A stretch of 64,000 nucleotides of DNA, taken from assembly GCA_033063855.1 (NCBI GenBank), contig CP093829.1:5714243-5778242 (forward strand), given 5' to 3'. Every line of letters begins with the position of its first letter. Within the stretch, counting starts at the first letter, position 1. This DNA comes from Smittia aterrima (lineage: Eukaryota; Arthropoda; Insecta; Diptera; Chironomidae). The notes beneath the pieces are model-generated. The model had not been told where the DNA came from. It did no database searches and saw only the letters and a list, made by a program, of their open reading frames with translations. Shown here piece by piece: positions 47,193 to 57,981 of the stretch. Made by a program: the position numbers and the translations under genes.

Positions 47193-48865
47193 ATGAGTCT
47201 CGTTGATGTGATTCTCTTTTTGGCTTTCGCCATAATCTTGTTCTTCGCTTTCTTTAAACATAAATTTAATTACTGGAAGAGCTTAGGAGTGCCATTTGTC
47301 GAACCGCGGATTCCTTACGGAAATATTCAAGGTAAGTCGTTCAAATGAAAATAAAATTGAAAGTGAAACTAATCAAATGTAATTTAGGTCGTCGTAGGAA
47401 GTTTCATTCATCTCAACTCTTTCGGCGATTCTACACTGAAATCAAAGAGAAAGGAAAATTCGGTGGAATTTACTTCTTTACCAAACCTGCTTTCATCGTT
47501 ACTGATCTCGATCTATTAAAGACAGTTTTGATCAAAGATTTTCAATATTTCCACGACCGTGGAACTTATTTCAATACAAAAGATGATCCACTCTCAGGAC
47601 ATTTACTGAACATCGAAGGAGATTATTGGAAGAAACTGAGAGAAAAGTTGACTCCAACGTTTACTTCTGGGAAGATAAGACAGATGATGCCAACAATTCT
47701 CGATGTAGGAACGAAACTTGAAGCTTATATGTCGAAGAAAATTGAAGAAGCTCCTGAGCACGAGATCAAAGATATTCTCGCTCGATTCACAGTTGACATC
47801 ATCGGAAGTTGCGCGTTCGGAATTGAATGCAATTCACTTGAAGATAAAACAGCGAAATTTCTTGAAATGGGATTGAAGGTTTTCCAGCAACCGCGAAACT
47901 CTTTGATTAAGCAAATGTTGGCTATCACTTATCCTAATTTCGCAAGAAAGATTGGAATCAAAACAACAAGCGAAGATGTTTCAAAATTCTTCATGAAAAT
48001 CGTTCGCGACGTAATTGAATATCGTGAGAAGAACAACATCAAAAGAAATGATTTCATGGATTTGCTGTTGCAGCTTAAAAATGAGAAAGAATCTGTCGAC
48101 CAATCTGGAAAGCTTGGACTTACCGTTGAAGAGATTGCTGCTCAAGCCTTCGTCTTCTTCTTAGCTGTGAGTTTCATTTCAAATATTCAAATTTTCTTTT
48201 ACAATCTTCTTTTACTTTCAAAGGGTTTCGAGACGAGTTCAACGACGATGACTTTCTGTCTTCACGAGTTAAGTTTGAATCAAGAAATTCAAGAGAAAGT
48301 GAGACAAAATATTTTAGAAGTTCTTGATCGACACGACGGCAAAATCACTTACGAATCTCTGAATGAAATGACTTATCTCGAGCAATGCATCAACGGTAAA
48401 CCATTTATTTATTCGTTCGAGACAATTCTTGAAAGGAATTTTATTTTAGAATCGCTGAGAAAGTTTCCACCAGGAGCGAGTCTCATTCGAAGCGTGACAA
48501 ACGATTACCAAGTGCCTGAGACGAAGGTCGTCTTAAAGAAAGGAACTACGATGCTCGTATCAGTTTACGGAATTCATCACGACCCTTCGCTCTATCCGAA
48601 TCCTGAAGTCTTTGATCCTGAAAGGTTCAATCACGAGAACTCAGCCAAACGTCATCAAATGGCTTTCATTCCTTTCGGAGAAGGTCCAAGAATTTGCATC
48701 GGAATGCGATTCGCAATGATTCAGACGAAAGTTGGTCTCGTTACGTTGCTCTCCAAATTCCGATTCCAAAAGTCAGACACGACAAAGATTCCATTGAGTT
48801 TCGATTTGAAGAATATTGTTTTGTCTCCAGAGGGCGGACTCAATTTGAGAATCGAGAAGATTTGA
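47193..48865 (+). CDS. Cytochrome P450, CYP6-like, 501 aa
   Basis: Exons 47193-47331, 47388-48166, 48224-48395 and 48450-48865; frames join exactly. The N-terminus MSLVDVILFLAFAIILFFAFF is a membrane anchor for the endoplasmic reticulum. Hallmarks: I-helix FLAGFETSSTTM near 304-315 (oxygen activation), ExxR as ESLR at 364-367, PERF at 420-423 and the heme loop PFGEGPRICIGMRFA with the ligand cysteine near 446. Length and motifs fit clan 3, CYP6 family, which in insects mainly detoxifies plant compounds and insecticides; the substrate is not predictable. The TTxxC hydrophobic N-terminus and all catalytic residues are intact. Confidence 0.92.
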
Positions 48866-49076
48866 ATGCTTTTGACTTAATCTTTACGTGATTCGATAAA
48901 AAGTCAATCTTGAGAAAGCGAATAAAGTGTTTGACAGATAAAACAAAGCTTCAACGTCATAAGCTTGATTAGGAATCGTTTCGATCTCAAGCTTCTTTAC
49001 TTTTATTTCAGTTCAATTTGAAAATTTGTCAAGGAAGCAACAATCCCATTAAAAACAATTTAAAGTTATCGGAAAC

Positions 49077-49484
49077 ATGATAAGGTAAGTTGAATGAGAT
49101 AAGAAGCTCAAAATGCAATGACAAAAGAAAAATATTTCTTCAAGACTCTTGATAGTCGCCACGCTCTTAGTAGCGTTTCAGTCTCACTTAATCAAAGCGG
49201 GAATCACAAATTCGTCAGAAGAGGAAAACTACGCAGACTACGATGCTGACGAACCGACAACGACGACAGTCATCAACAACTCAAGTTATCATTGGGAGAA
49301 CTGCACTTTTAATGGAACAGTTTACTTTGACGATGAGTGCACTGAGTGGATGAGAAACTTCTACATAATCTTAACGATCAGTATCGCCGGCATGGCCTTG
49401 TTCATCTTCGCTTTTGTCTACTGCGGTAAACGCTGCTTGAGCAATCGCAATGGAGACTTTGAACGATTAATCGAGAATCATTGA
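49077..49484 (+). CDS. Small cysteine-rich single-pass membrane protein A, 115 aa
   Basis: Exons 49077-49084 (8 bases: MIR split by phase 2) and 49145-49484. Signal peptide MIRLLIVATLLVAFQSHLIKAG, an acidic stretch with TTTT, then the family core: ENCTFNGTVYFDDECTEWM with two cysteines, a membrane segment IILTISIAGMALFIFAFVYC and a short tail CGKRCLSNRNG. N-glycosylation motifs NSS and NCT are present. It is the most divergent of four tandem genes and lacks the tyrosine-proline tail of the others. Function unknown. Confidence 0.65.
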
Positions 49485-49850
49485 GTTCCTTGACGTGGAG
49501 CGTGTTGTAAAATGTTGAAAAGAAACGAAAACAATAAAGAAAATAATTGCGTAGGGGAAACCTTTGAAAGTAATTTTGCGTCTACACGAGCTAAAGTCTT
49601 ATTAAACTCGATACCAAAACGAATCTTATCGAAAGTTCTTTCTTAAATCTGAGTCACAAACTAATCGAGTGCGAACAGAGTCAGTGACAGTATTTCAGAG
49701 AGAAAAAAGCTGTTGAGCGATAACAAAGTGTAAATCCATTCGCTTATCCGACAAACTGCGACGTTCCCTAAAATATTTTTCACCAAAAGTGTTTGTTGCT
49801 CTTTCATTATTTTGCGCAATTGTCGGAAGCAGAAGCTTAAATAAAATAAA
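49485..49850. other. Spacer before membrane protein B
   Basis: 366 bases. The end (CGACAAACTGCGACGTT and GTGTTTGTTGCTCTTTC) is repeated before gene C at 50757-50815 and is probably promoter or leader. Confidence 0.5.
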
Positions 49851-50224
49851 ATGATTTCACGGTAAGAATATTTTTTAAATTCCCTTTAATTATTTAACAA
49901 TTATATTCAAAATATTTTAGCTCGTCATTTGTGAGCTTAGCTCTTATCTCGATTCTGGCGCTGGCCGAAGCGCAAATGGATATCAATCTCGGCAACACCA
50001 CTGACCATAAATTCAACTGCACGATTAACAACGTCGTATATTACGATGAAGACTGCACGGATTTTATCAAAAGGATGTTTACTTGGATGGGCTTTGGAAT
50101 CTTGGTCTTCCTCTTCGTTTTCTGTGGATGCTTGTGCTTGCTTTTCCAAACTCTTTTCTGTAGAGAGAGACCGAGGCAACGAATGTTTAGCCGAGATTAC
50201 CCAAACTACTCGACAATGCCTTAA
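49851..50224 (+). CDS. Small cysteine-rich single-pass membrane protein B, 104 aa
   Basis: Exons 49851-49861 (11 bases, MIS plus two bases) and 49921-50224. Signal peptide ending near ILALAEAQ. Ectodomain INLGNTTDHKFNCTINNVVY, then YDEDCTDFI; membrane segment GFGILVFLFVFCGCLCLLF; tail CRERPRQRMFSRDYPNYSTMP. The ectodomain has two cysteines and the membrane-proximal face three to four, reminiscent of small Shisa-like single-pass adaptors, though no homology can be claimed. The C-terminal YPNYS motif recurs in C and D. Confidence 0.7.
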
Positions 50225-50859
50225 GTTTCTGTAACGATCGAGAGAATAAATTTCAAATAAAAATAGAAACGCCGCTGCAATTTGTATTTTCGTTTCGATT
50301 TTTTTTTGTTATCGTTTGCGAGTGAATCACATGAAGTGATCGGCTTGTCTTCGTATCATTTTGTTTATTAAATATTCAAAATTTAGTAGCGATTGAAAAA
50401 TTAGTTATTAATTGTTTAAAGGACGAAATAATTCATTCACAAGCTCTCAAGGAATTCTTGAGAAGTTTTCCCGAGCGTAACGCCACAGACAGAAAGAAAG
50501 AGTTTCTGATCAAAACAAATCTTATTATCATTGAATCAACAATTTCATTCCAATGGAAACATTTTTTTATACTGGAAATTGATCGCGTTCCTTCACTTTG
50601 TAAAGAAGTTTTTAGATGTTAAAAAGATATTCGGAAATAAACTTTTTATTACACATTATAATTCAAGCAAGTTTTCGTATTCACGACAATTGTCTATCAA
50701 TTTCTTAAGTTTTAAACTTAACTGACGGTAACAAAGTGTAAATCCATTCGCTTTTCCGACAAACTGCGACGTTAAAATATTTTTGAACAAAAGTGTTTGT
50801 TGCTCTTTCATTATTTTCCACAATTGTCAGAAGCAGAATCTTAAATAAAATAAATCGTC
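50225..50859. other. Spacer holding an LRR-BTB junction relic
   Basis: Contains the 3' end of gene B, the relic described at 50533-50719 and a duplicated promoter block for gene C. No intact gene. Confidence 0.5.
50533..50719 (-). pseudogene. Ectopic relic of the LRR-BTB gene 2/gene 3 junction
   Basis: Bases 50659-50719 on the minus strand read KLKKLIDNCREYENLLE, the C-terminal tail of the LRR-BTB proteins. Bases 50545-50580 carry the TGGAAA palindrome pair that precedes those genes. The order and spacing match 45457-45620, so a junction fragment was copied about 5 kb away. Confidence 0.7.
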
Positions 50860-51268
50860 ATGTCCGAGATTTCACGGTAAGTATCTTTTCTAAATTCTTT
50901 TAAGTTATTTAACAAAATATTCAAAATATTTTAGTTCGTCATGTGTGTTCACAGCTCTTTTCGCGATTCTCATGTCACTTGTGTGCTTAGCTCTTGTCTC
51001 GATCCTGGCGTTCAGCGATGCGAAAATGGATATCAATCTCAGCAACACCACTGACCATCAAATCAACTGCAAGATCGACAACGTCGTTTATTACGATAAA
51101 GACTGCACGGATTCCATCAAAACAATGTTTACTGGGATAGGCTTTTTAATCTTGGTCTTAATCTTCCTTCTCGGTGGTTGCTTGTGCTCGCTCTTCTCAG
51201 CTCTTTTCTGTAGTGATCGACCAGGAATGTTTAGCCATGATTACCCAAACTACTCGAAAATACCTTAA
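50860..51268 (+). CDS. Small cysteine-rich single-pass membrane protein C, 116 aa
   Basis: Exons 50860-50876 (17 bases, MSEIS plus two bases) and 50935-51268. Close paralogue of B: signal or anchor segment TALFAILMSLVCLALVSILA, ectodomain NTTDHQINCKIDNVVYYDKD with CTDSI, membrane segment IGFLILVLIFLLGGCLCSLF, tail CSDRPGMFSHDYPNYSKIP. The 3' flanks of B and C (50228-50330 and 51249-51365) are nearly identical, showing a recent duplication that included the spacer. Confidence 0.7.
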
Positions 51269-51516
51269 GTTTCTGTAACGATCAAAAGAATAAATTTCAA
51301 ATAAAAACAGAAACGCCGCTGCAATTTGTATTTTCGTTTCGATTTTTTTTTTGTTATCGTTTGCGAGTGAATCACATGAAGTGCTCGGCTTGTTTTCGTA
51401 TCGCTTTGTTTATTAAACAATAAATATTTAATTGCGATAGAAAAATTGGTTATTAATTGTTTAAAGGACGAAATAATTCATTCACAAGTTCTCAAGGAAT
51501 TCTTGAGACGACAAAG

Positions 51517-51923
51517 ATGAAGGGAGAGTGAGTTAAAGTTCAAAAATAATTGAATTTGGTGATTAATCGAATTATCTTTGAATTTCTAGGCGATTCTACT
51601 TAATCGCATTTGTTCTTGTCACATTCGCTTGGTGGATTAATGGACAAGAATCGGGCGGTGAATATTTCCTCGAAGACCACAATAATTATACGATCAACTG
51701 CACGATTGATGGCGTTGTCCACTACGACGATGACTGTCTTGATTGGCTTGGCAGGTTCTTCAAATGGATTGGCCTTGGAGTCTTCATCATTCTTTTCCTG
51801 CTTTGCGGTTGCTTTTGGTATTGCATTTGCACGATTTGTCGAATAATTTGCTGCACTGAGAGACCACGCGAAGTCATTTACACGACGTACGTCTATCCCA
51901 CTTCATATTCTCAAATGCCTTGA
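51517..51923 (+). CDS. Small cysteine-rich single-pass membrane protein D, 114 aa
   Basis: Exons 51517-51527 (11 bases) and 51590-51923. The true frame differs from the longest open frame in this stretch and is supported by homology: signal peptide RFYLIAFVLVTFAWWINGQ, ectodomain YTINCTIDGVVHYDDDC, membrane segment WIGLGVFIILFLLCGCFWYC, then an extended cysteine cluster CICTICRIICC and tail YPTSYSQMP. It has more membrane-proximal cysteines than its sisters, candidates for palmitoylation. Confidence 0.7.
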
Positions 51924-54219
51924 AGGAGTTAAAGAAGCTAAAGCAATACTTTGTGATCCGAATCAAAGAAAATATCATTGTAGATTGTAAGAGAGATTTT
52001 TCACTGACATTAAAAATTGAAATTATCAAAAGTTCTGGTCAGATGCTCACGAAATGTTTTCAGTTTCACTCGAGAACATTAAACGTTCACAACAAAACAT
52101 TGGAAGCTTTTTATTTTCTTTCAGTTGACTCATTGGCTGCTAAAATAATTCCTGTTACTCGTGGCTTGGGGACAATTTCAATTTCTTGAATGAACGGAAA
52201 GTTGAATGAAAGAAATTTGATATTTCACTTAATATTTGTCTCCACAAGTCTCGTGGCTAAAGAAGTATTCAATTTCACTTTTTCCTGGGGTAGCAACTGC
52301 GAGAACGATTATTCGAGCATCAGCTGATGATTTTTCATTCGAGGGTTGTTGATGGACACTTTCTCATCACAATAATGTTGAAGAATTGAAGTGAAATGGT
52401 TTGTCGTCCTTTCCCATTACTCGCCATCAATGTAATGAGCAGCAAATCAAGATGAACGTGCAAGATAAAGTGATTGAAGTGGTCTGCAAGTAACGATAAA
52501 ACTCAAACTGATGCCCGCGAACGTTTTTTCATAATCAAAGCCAGCAGATTCCTCTTCACTTGTGCAAAAGGGTTTCGATGCTCATAATAAATTTTTAACT
52601 TTGCAGATAACCGCAGTCATTAAAGCGCGGAAAAAGTCATAAACAGATAAGTCATGTCACTTCTGGTGTGGAGGAGTCGCGCGTAGCTTTCCCATGATGT
52701 TGAAATATTAATTAAACTTTTATCTTCACGAAGTATATTTCTGCTGTGTCGACGTTCGTTCAAGTTTATGTTTCCGTCAGGAAATTGGCTTTTCACGCGG
52801 AGATGAGCAGAGCAGTAATGAGACTAATTAACACTTTCATAAAATTTTGAATGAGTGACTGACTTTTAAACCTTGAAGGAGACAAAATAATTTTCAATTT
52901 ACGATGATTTATGTGGAGGCGTTGAAGTAATTTATTTTAACTTAACAGCATCAGCCAGACAGCGGTTTCAAGACTTTTCACTCTTATAAGTGAGAGCTGC
53001 CAAAAAAACACCAACGCCTGTTGAAGCTTTAATTTGGCTTTAACATTTTTTAAATTAAATTTCAAGGAAAACGAAGCTTTTGCTATTAAAAATCGATTTT
53101 CTCTATCAGAAGCTTTTGAAGATTGAAATGAACGAGAGAGAAAATGAAATATTAAGGAAAATTACTTGAAACTTGAAGATGAAACTCAGCAATTTTTTTT
53201 CCCCAAAACAGAAAATTTATCGTTGAGATCAAAGATTCAGTCGATTGAAGTGCTTTCCTTTTAAAAGATTTAAAATTGTTTTGCTCCGCTAGAATTATTC
53301 ATTTTAATAAAATCAAAACTTCGAACGATGATTAAATTAATTCAAAAGTTTGAATACTGAAGCTTTAACAAAAGTTTTCTTCTTCTCTATTTCGTGGAAA
53401 TTATTCGCTCATTCATAAAATTCTAAAGTGATTTCGTCTCGACTTTAGATTGTCAAGGTAACATCTTGGAAATTCATTGAGCTTCTTATTCATTACGCGA
53501 CCATTGTGAATTTTATTAACTTGTTCAACTTTCTGGGAAACTTTGCAGAAGAAACTTTGAGGAACGAAGAAAATGCGATTTATTTGAGATTTTAAACTGC
53601 GCCCAAGGGAAAACTAAAATTCATTTTGTTTTATGATTTAAAGCTCAAAAAGTTTAAAATTAATTTAAAATTAATTTAAATTTTAAAACTGAAGTTTTAG
53701 TTCTGAAGTTACTTCATATCGGTTTCATTGTCATTAATCGGCTTTGAAACTATTTAAGCGAACACTTGATTCGTTGTGAAATTGTTTGACCTTTTGAGAA
53801 GCAATCGTCTGTGCCTTAGCTTTGCTAATAAGTAAACTTATCTGACCAATAGAGCTTTCGATCAGCTTTCCTCTAATAAGCTATTAATCTTTAAATCTCA
53901 TTCTCTAACGAGATTACAGCCTTAATCTCTGGGTTAACTTCCACGGCCTTGACTGCAAGTGACGAGTTTGTGATTCATAATATTTCCTTCAGCGCCAGGA
54001 GACAACTTTTCAGTTTTGTGTTCTACAAATATATAAATCTAACGAATTTCTTTGATGAATTTGAATAAGTTTCAATACTTAAAAAAATGCTGTGGCCCTT
54101 AAAAAGATGTGGGCTGGACTATTTTATTTTATTGAACAAATAAGAAAAGATCTCAAGAGAATGCCGCGGTCGTTACATGAAGTTTTGTGCAATTGAAAAA
54201 TTCAAAAAAATGGATTATC
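51924..54219. other. Intergenic, nothing recognised
   Basis: 2.3 kb with no convincing frame, RNA gene or repeat. It separates the plus-strand membrane protein cluster from the minus-strand mini-exon array. The last 100 bases are the 3' flank of the first array gene (ATTTTATTGAACAAATAAG, a block seen after each member). Confidence 0.5.
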
Positions 54220-55211
54220 TCATATCGTAATAATTAAAGTTGAACAAATGGCGAGCACAAATGTTAAAATTGGAGTGATGTAGTCAGATATTAATACGAG
54301 AATATTTTGAAGGTTCAAGCTTCCTGAAACAATATTTCAGTTTTAGACATTTGTTCAAATATATAAAAAAATAAATTTACCCCCTTCTTTGAACATTTCT
54401 GTGACTTTCTTGATGATAACATTAACAGTCTTTGGAACTATTAAAACAAACCTTTTAATAGCATCATCAGTTTTTCCTTCTTGGATATCTAATGAAAATA
54501 ACGGCAAATAATTATTGATTTTTCTAAAAATGAATTTAAGCTGATCACTCAAAGCACCTGTGATAATATCATCGAATGTAGTGAAAGGTTCTCCGGTAAT
54601 ACGACCAAGTCTTTGACCGGCATCTAATGAAAATGAAATTATTATTTCCTTTACTAAATGAAAAATGAACAATTCAAGATCACCGTTAAGAAGTGTTTTA
54701 GTGAAAGCCCCAAGACCTGGATCAGGGAAAGCTCCTCCAGAGAGTCCTGATGAAAATAAAAAGATTATTTCATTTTCTGAAAAATCTGATCAATCAAAAT
54801 ACCAAAAAGTAAATGATCGCCACCAACCATGACGGCTCCAATAGTATCAAGAACAGGTTTTACGAGAACTAATTTAAATAAAAAAAAATATTTCAGCAAA
54901 CAAAATAAATAAATCTGATGATTAGTCACCGTGAGCAAAGTTGATGAAAAAAGTTCCGGGACCGTTTTCAGGTAGAAGTGTACCCTCTAATGAAAAAACA
55001 AAATACTTCTGTCACTTTATAAAAATTTAAGCTCAAAAAACCTTCAAAAAGATTATCCCAATCCTCCTCGGCAGCCTGGGGTGCTCCTTGAATTCCATCT
55101 GATGGAGTCAAAATACTTGTAAGTCTCTTTAATTATTCGTTTTGTAAATTATATACCAAAGTTTATAATCGCAAAGATCGCGACAAATGATGCACAAACT
55201 ATTAGTTTCAT
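54220..55211 (-). CDS. Mini-exon family protein 1, 191 aa, unknown function
   Basis: Eight exons on the minus strand: 55157-55211, 55042-55098, 54930-54986, 54803-54868, 54684-54746, 54558-54623, 54381-54488, 54220-54323. Every internal exon starts and ends in phase 1, all borders are GT-AG, and the joined frame closes at TGA. Signal peptide MKLIVCASFVAIFAIINFG; leader DGIQGAPQAAEED; module A (LLPENGPGTFFINFAHG); B (PVLDTIGAVMVGGDHLLFG); A2 (GLSGGAFPDPGLGAFTKTLL); B2 (GRITGEPFTTFDDIITG); a helical exon (IKRFVLIVPKTVNVIIKKVT); and a hydrophobic tail exon (YITPILTFVLAICSTLIITI). The leader and module A, one exon in the later genes, are two exons here. I do not recognise the family; secreted or membrane-anchored at the cell surface is inferred. 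Confidence 0.65.
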
Positions 55212-55719
55212 CTTATTTCTTTTACAATGAATTTAGAACTGGACTCAACTGATAAATTTTTCTCAATTTTTGATCGTTTTAATATCAGTAAAATTTCAAC
55301 TCAACTTTTCTTCATATGTTTGTCTCACCATCTGCTCAAATTGTTTTCGAAGCTCATTTTGTTGGCACTCGCTTCACTTTCAAAGCTGATCAAACAAATG
55401 AAAGAAAAACGACTCGACTGACGTCTGAATACTTGTTACTCATCAGTAGATCTCGTTCATCAAAAATTGCAAACCGAAAAATAAAATTATTTCCGATTAT
55501 TTCATCCAGAACTTGCACATAACATTTGAAGAAATGTTTGCCGAATATTATTTATTAATTTATTGAATGGAATCAAGGAAAAAGCGAGGCGGTCTTTGCT
55601 TGTAGTTTAGAGTCTAAACTTTAGACTTGACTGTTTAGTGCAATTGAGGAATTCCTGAATTGAATTCTCCTAATGCGGAAAATGTAAAATAAAATTCAGC
55701 AGGATTGTTAGTGGTAATC
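55212..55719. other. Spacer between mini-exon genes 1 and 2
   Basis: 508 bases. Contains CTGATCAAACA at about 55386 followed by CGACTCGACTGACGTC, the recurring spacer motif pair of this array. Confidence 0.45.
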
Positions 55720-56501
55720 CTAAATATGGATGAAACAGAGTAGAATAAGGTAGCCAAATACTGTAGTAAAAATCCGTTCAAAATCCAAGCTATCTGAAAA
55801 TAAAATAAAGTTGAACCTCTTCAAATATGCAGTAAACTAATTGAACAAAAATTACGTCCTTCCTCGAACATTTTTTCGAGGTTGTTCGTGAAAGCAGAAA
55901 CAGTCTCTCTTAAAATGGCTGTTAGATCGAAACCAGATGTCGCTGTTTGAATTGTGTCCTGTGTCAAAGCAGCAGCAGTCCACTGATCGACTCCATTCAA
56001 GACATATTTGGCTGAATCTAGATTAGTGGCTTCTAATGAAGATGAAGTAAAAGTTATTTCCGTTTAAATTTATGGAAATCAGTTAAAGTACCATTTGCAA
56101 AGTCATAAAGCCAAGTTGCGACACCAGAATTAGGCACTCCGGTCCAATCTATGAAACAGAAAGAAAAAAGTATTTAAAGAATTAAAAACGTATTTAAAAT
56201 ATAAACTCAAAGGCACCTGTAACTATCTGATCGGCCCCAGTAGCGGCGACTTTGAAAGGTTCAAAAACTGTTTTTTTTGTTTCTAAAAGGCAAAACTTAT
56301 TTTAGCAATTAAACAAATTTATAGATTAAATCACCTTCAGCAAATTGGTTGGTCCAAGCACCAATAGTATCGGCTGGCAAAGCTCGAACTCCACCTAATT
56401 AATTTAAAATATTTATTCTTCGCTTGATTTGTTTATTTTGTGAAATATCTACCGAAGTTTATTACAAGGAGAGCAAAGGTAACAAAAACAATGAATTTCA
56501 T
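55720..56501 (-). CDS. Mini-exon family protein 2, about 160 aa, altered tail
   Basis: Exons 56453-56501, 56335-56394, 56217-56282, 56092-56148, 55856-56032 and 55720-55793, again all phase 1. Signal peptide MKFIVFVTFALLVINFG; A (RALPADTIGAWTNQFAEG), B (FEPFKVAATGADQIVTG), A2 (TGVPNSGVATWLYDFANG). The next exon is 177 bases and fuses the B2 module with the helical exon (66 plus 108 in the sisters), so an intron was lost. The last exon starts like the others (SLDFERIFTTVFGY) but shifts frame and stops at YLILLCFIHI; the family-like tail continues in another frame up to about 55680. It may be a shortened functional gene or a young pseudogene. Confidence 0.55.
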
Positions 56502-56652
56502 CTTGATTCTTTGAGGCTGAAGTTTAAACTGAACTAGACTGAATTTTCTCGCTTAACTCAAGAACGTAGAACTTGTTATACATTTGCAGCTCATAGTAAT
56601 TCTTCAAGATAGGGAGTTCATGTATTTGTATCAACGTATGTTAAAGTTATTT

Positions 56653-57000
56653 GCAATAAATTCATCAACAATGCCGTTTAACCAAAAATTCAACGACATG
56701 CTCATTTAGTAAAACTGATCAAACATGTGAAAGTTAAAGTCTCAACTTGCAGAAAAGACGTTTACTGTTTTCGATTACCGCTTAAACCACTCACACTTCA
56801 AATGATGTGGCAGACGCTTTCCACGCTGATCAAACATATGAAAGGAGTGAACGACTCGTTTGACGACAAAAATAAATTTACTGAAAATGATTTCAGTTTA
56901 AAACCGAATTTGGCAAAGAAGCATTCTTTAGTTTCTGACTTTCTCAACAAATTTTCTTGCTAATCGCTTCATCCAATCTCAGCTTTCGTTTCTCTGCTAA
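56653..57000. repeat. Array spacer repeat, copy 1
   Basis: Starts near AATAAATTCATCAACA and includes ACTCACACTTCAAATGATGT and two CTGATCAAACA motifs. Copies lie at about 61430-61760 and 63507-63960. Confidence 0.65.
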
Positions 57001-57414
57001 TATTTAAAGTTCAACAGTATATTCCTTGGAAAGATTTTAAAAAGTCTGTTGGCAAAATCTTCGCGACGCGCTAATAATGCAACTGACTTCTTGAGATTTC
57101 AGCTGAAAATTTAATAAGAAAAACGCCAAGTGATTTCGAGTATTGTTAATGATCAACTGCCTTAGTGGTGATTCTTTATTTAATTTATATAAAATTTACA
57201 TTGTTTTAGTTTTAACAAAAACATCCAGCAATGCTTTACATCGGAAGCTGTAATGTTCGATCAGTTTCTTTTCTTGAAAGACTGATTAGAATTTATTTTT
57301 TTATTGCGCTAACGGCTAAGCTCGAAAAATTCGATTGTTAAACTTTGAAAGATTATGAGCGAAGCGATAGCTGATAACGTTTTTTTTTCACACTTGATAT
57401 TACATAATCGAATC

Positions 57415-57860
57415 AAAAAAGAAAACATGTTTCTCGCAAAATTGTTTCTCCTCAAAAATGTGTAGGCCCGGAGTATTGCTTTTGTGAGGAAAAAAATTCT
57501 TGCTCTCATTTTTTTTTACTTTTCTCCACGCATGACACGTTATGAAAGAAAAAGGAATAAAAATTTTCATGTCCGGATTCCCGCGTGTGTGTGAAAACAT
57601 ACCCAAATTGAAAACCATTGAAAAAGCCCTTTTGAAAATGGGCAGCCCATCCCCTCCCCTTCTGTTAGCGCCCATACACCCCAAAAACTTAAATGGCGAT
57701 AACTCTCGAGCGAAAGCGATATCGCGTCTAAATTCAATATGTAGCTCGTAAAAACTTTGGAGAAACCCGGGAAAACTTCGGGGAAAACTCGGAAAAACTT
57801 GGAGGAAAACTTCGGGGAGAACTCGGGGAAACGAATTGAGTAATAAGCCGGAGATACCAC
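57415..57860. repeat. Possible inserted element in array spacer
   Basis: Absent from the other spacers and more GC-rich. It contains ATGGCGATAACTCTCGAGCG with GATATCGC, and from 57748 to 57830 a tandem pattern of about 12-16 bases built on CGGGGAAAACTT and ACTCGGGGAAAC. A weaker copy of that pattern occurs near 59476-59512. Nature unknown; a fragment of a dispersed repeat is the simplest reading. Confidence 0.4.
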
Positions 57861-57981
57861 CGTGCGATCTAGCTTAAAATAGGCTTGTTTGGAATATTTT
57901 ATTTTATTAAACAATCGAAACATGATCTGAAGAGGAAGCCGCGGTTGTTACATGTAACCTTTGCAATTGAAATGAATTCAT

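Larger units (their letters stand above)
56502..57981. other. Long spacer with array repeat and a possible inserted element
   Basis: Holds the spacer repeat at 56653-57000 and an unrelated stretch at about 57415-57860 that looks inserted. Bases 57890-57960 are the 3' flank block of gene 3. No intact gene is seen. Confidence 0.5.

Noticed and set aside
51610..51846. Longest plus-strand frame over membrane gene D
   Set aside because: Another frame, joined to an 11-base exon, gives a clear paralogue of genes B and C with signal peptide and tail.
57567..57923. 118-residue minus-strand frame
   Set aside because: Runs through the tandem GGGGAAAACTT repeat and has no resemblance to the array family.
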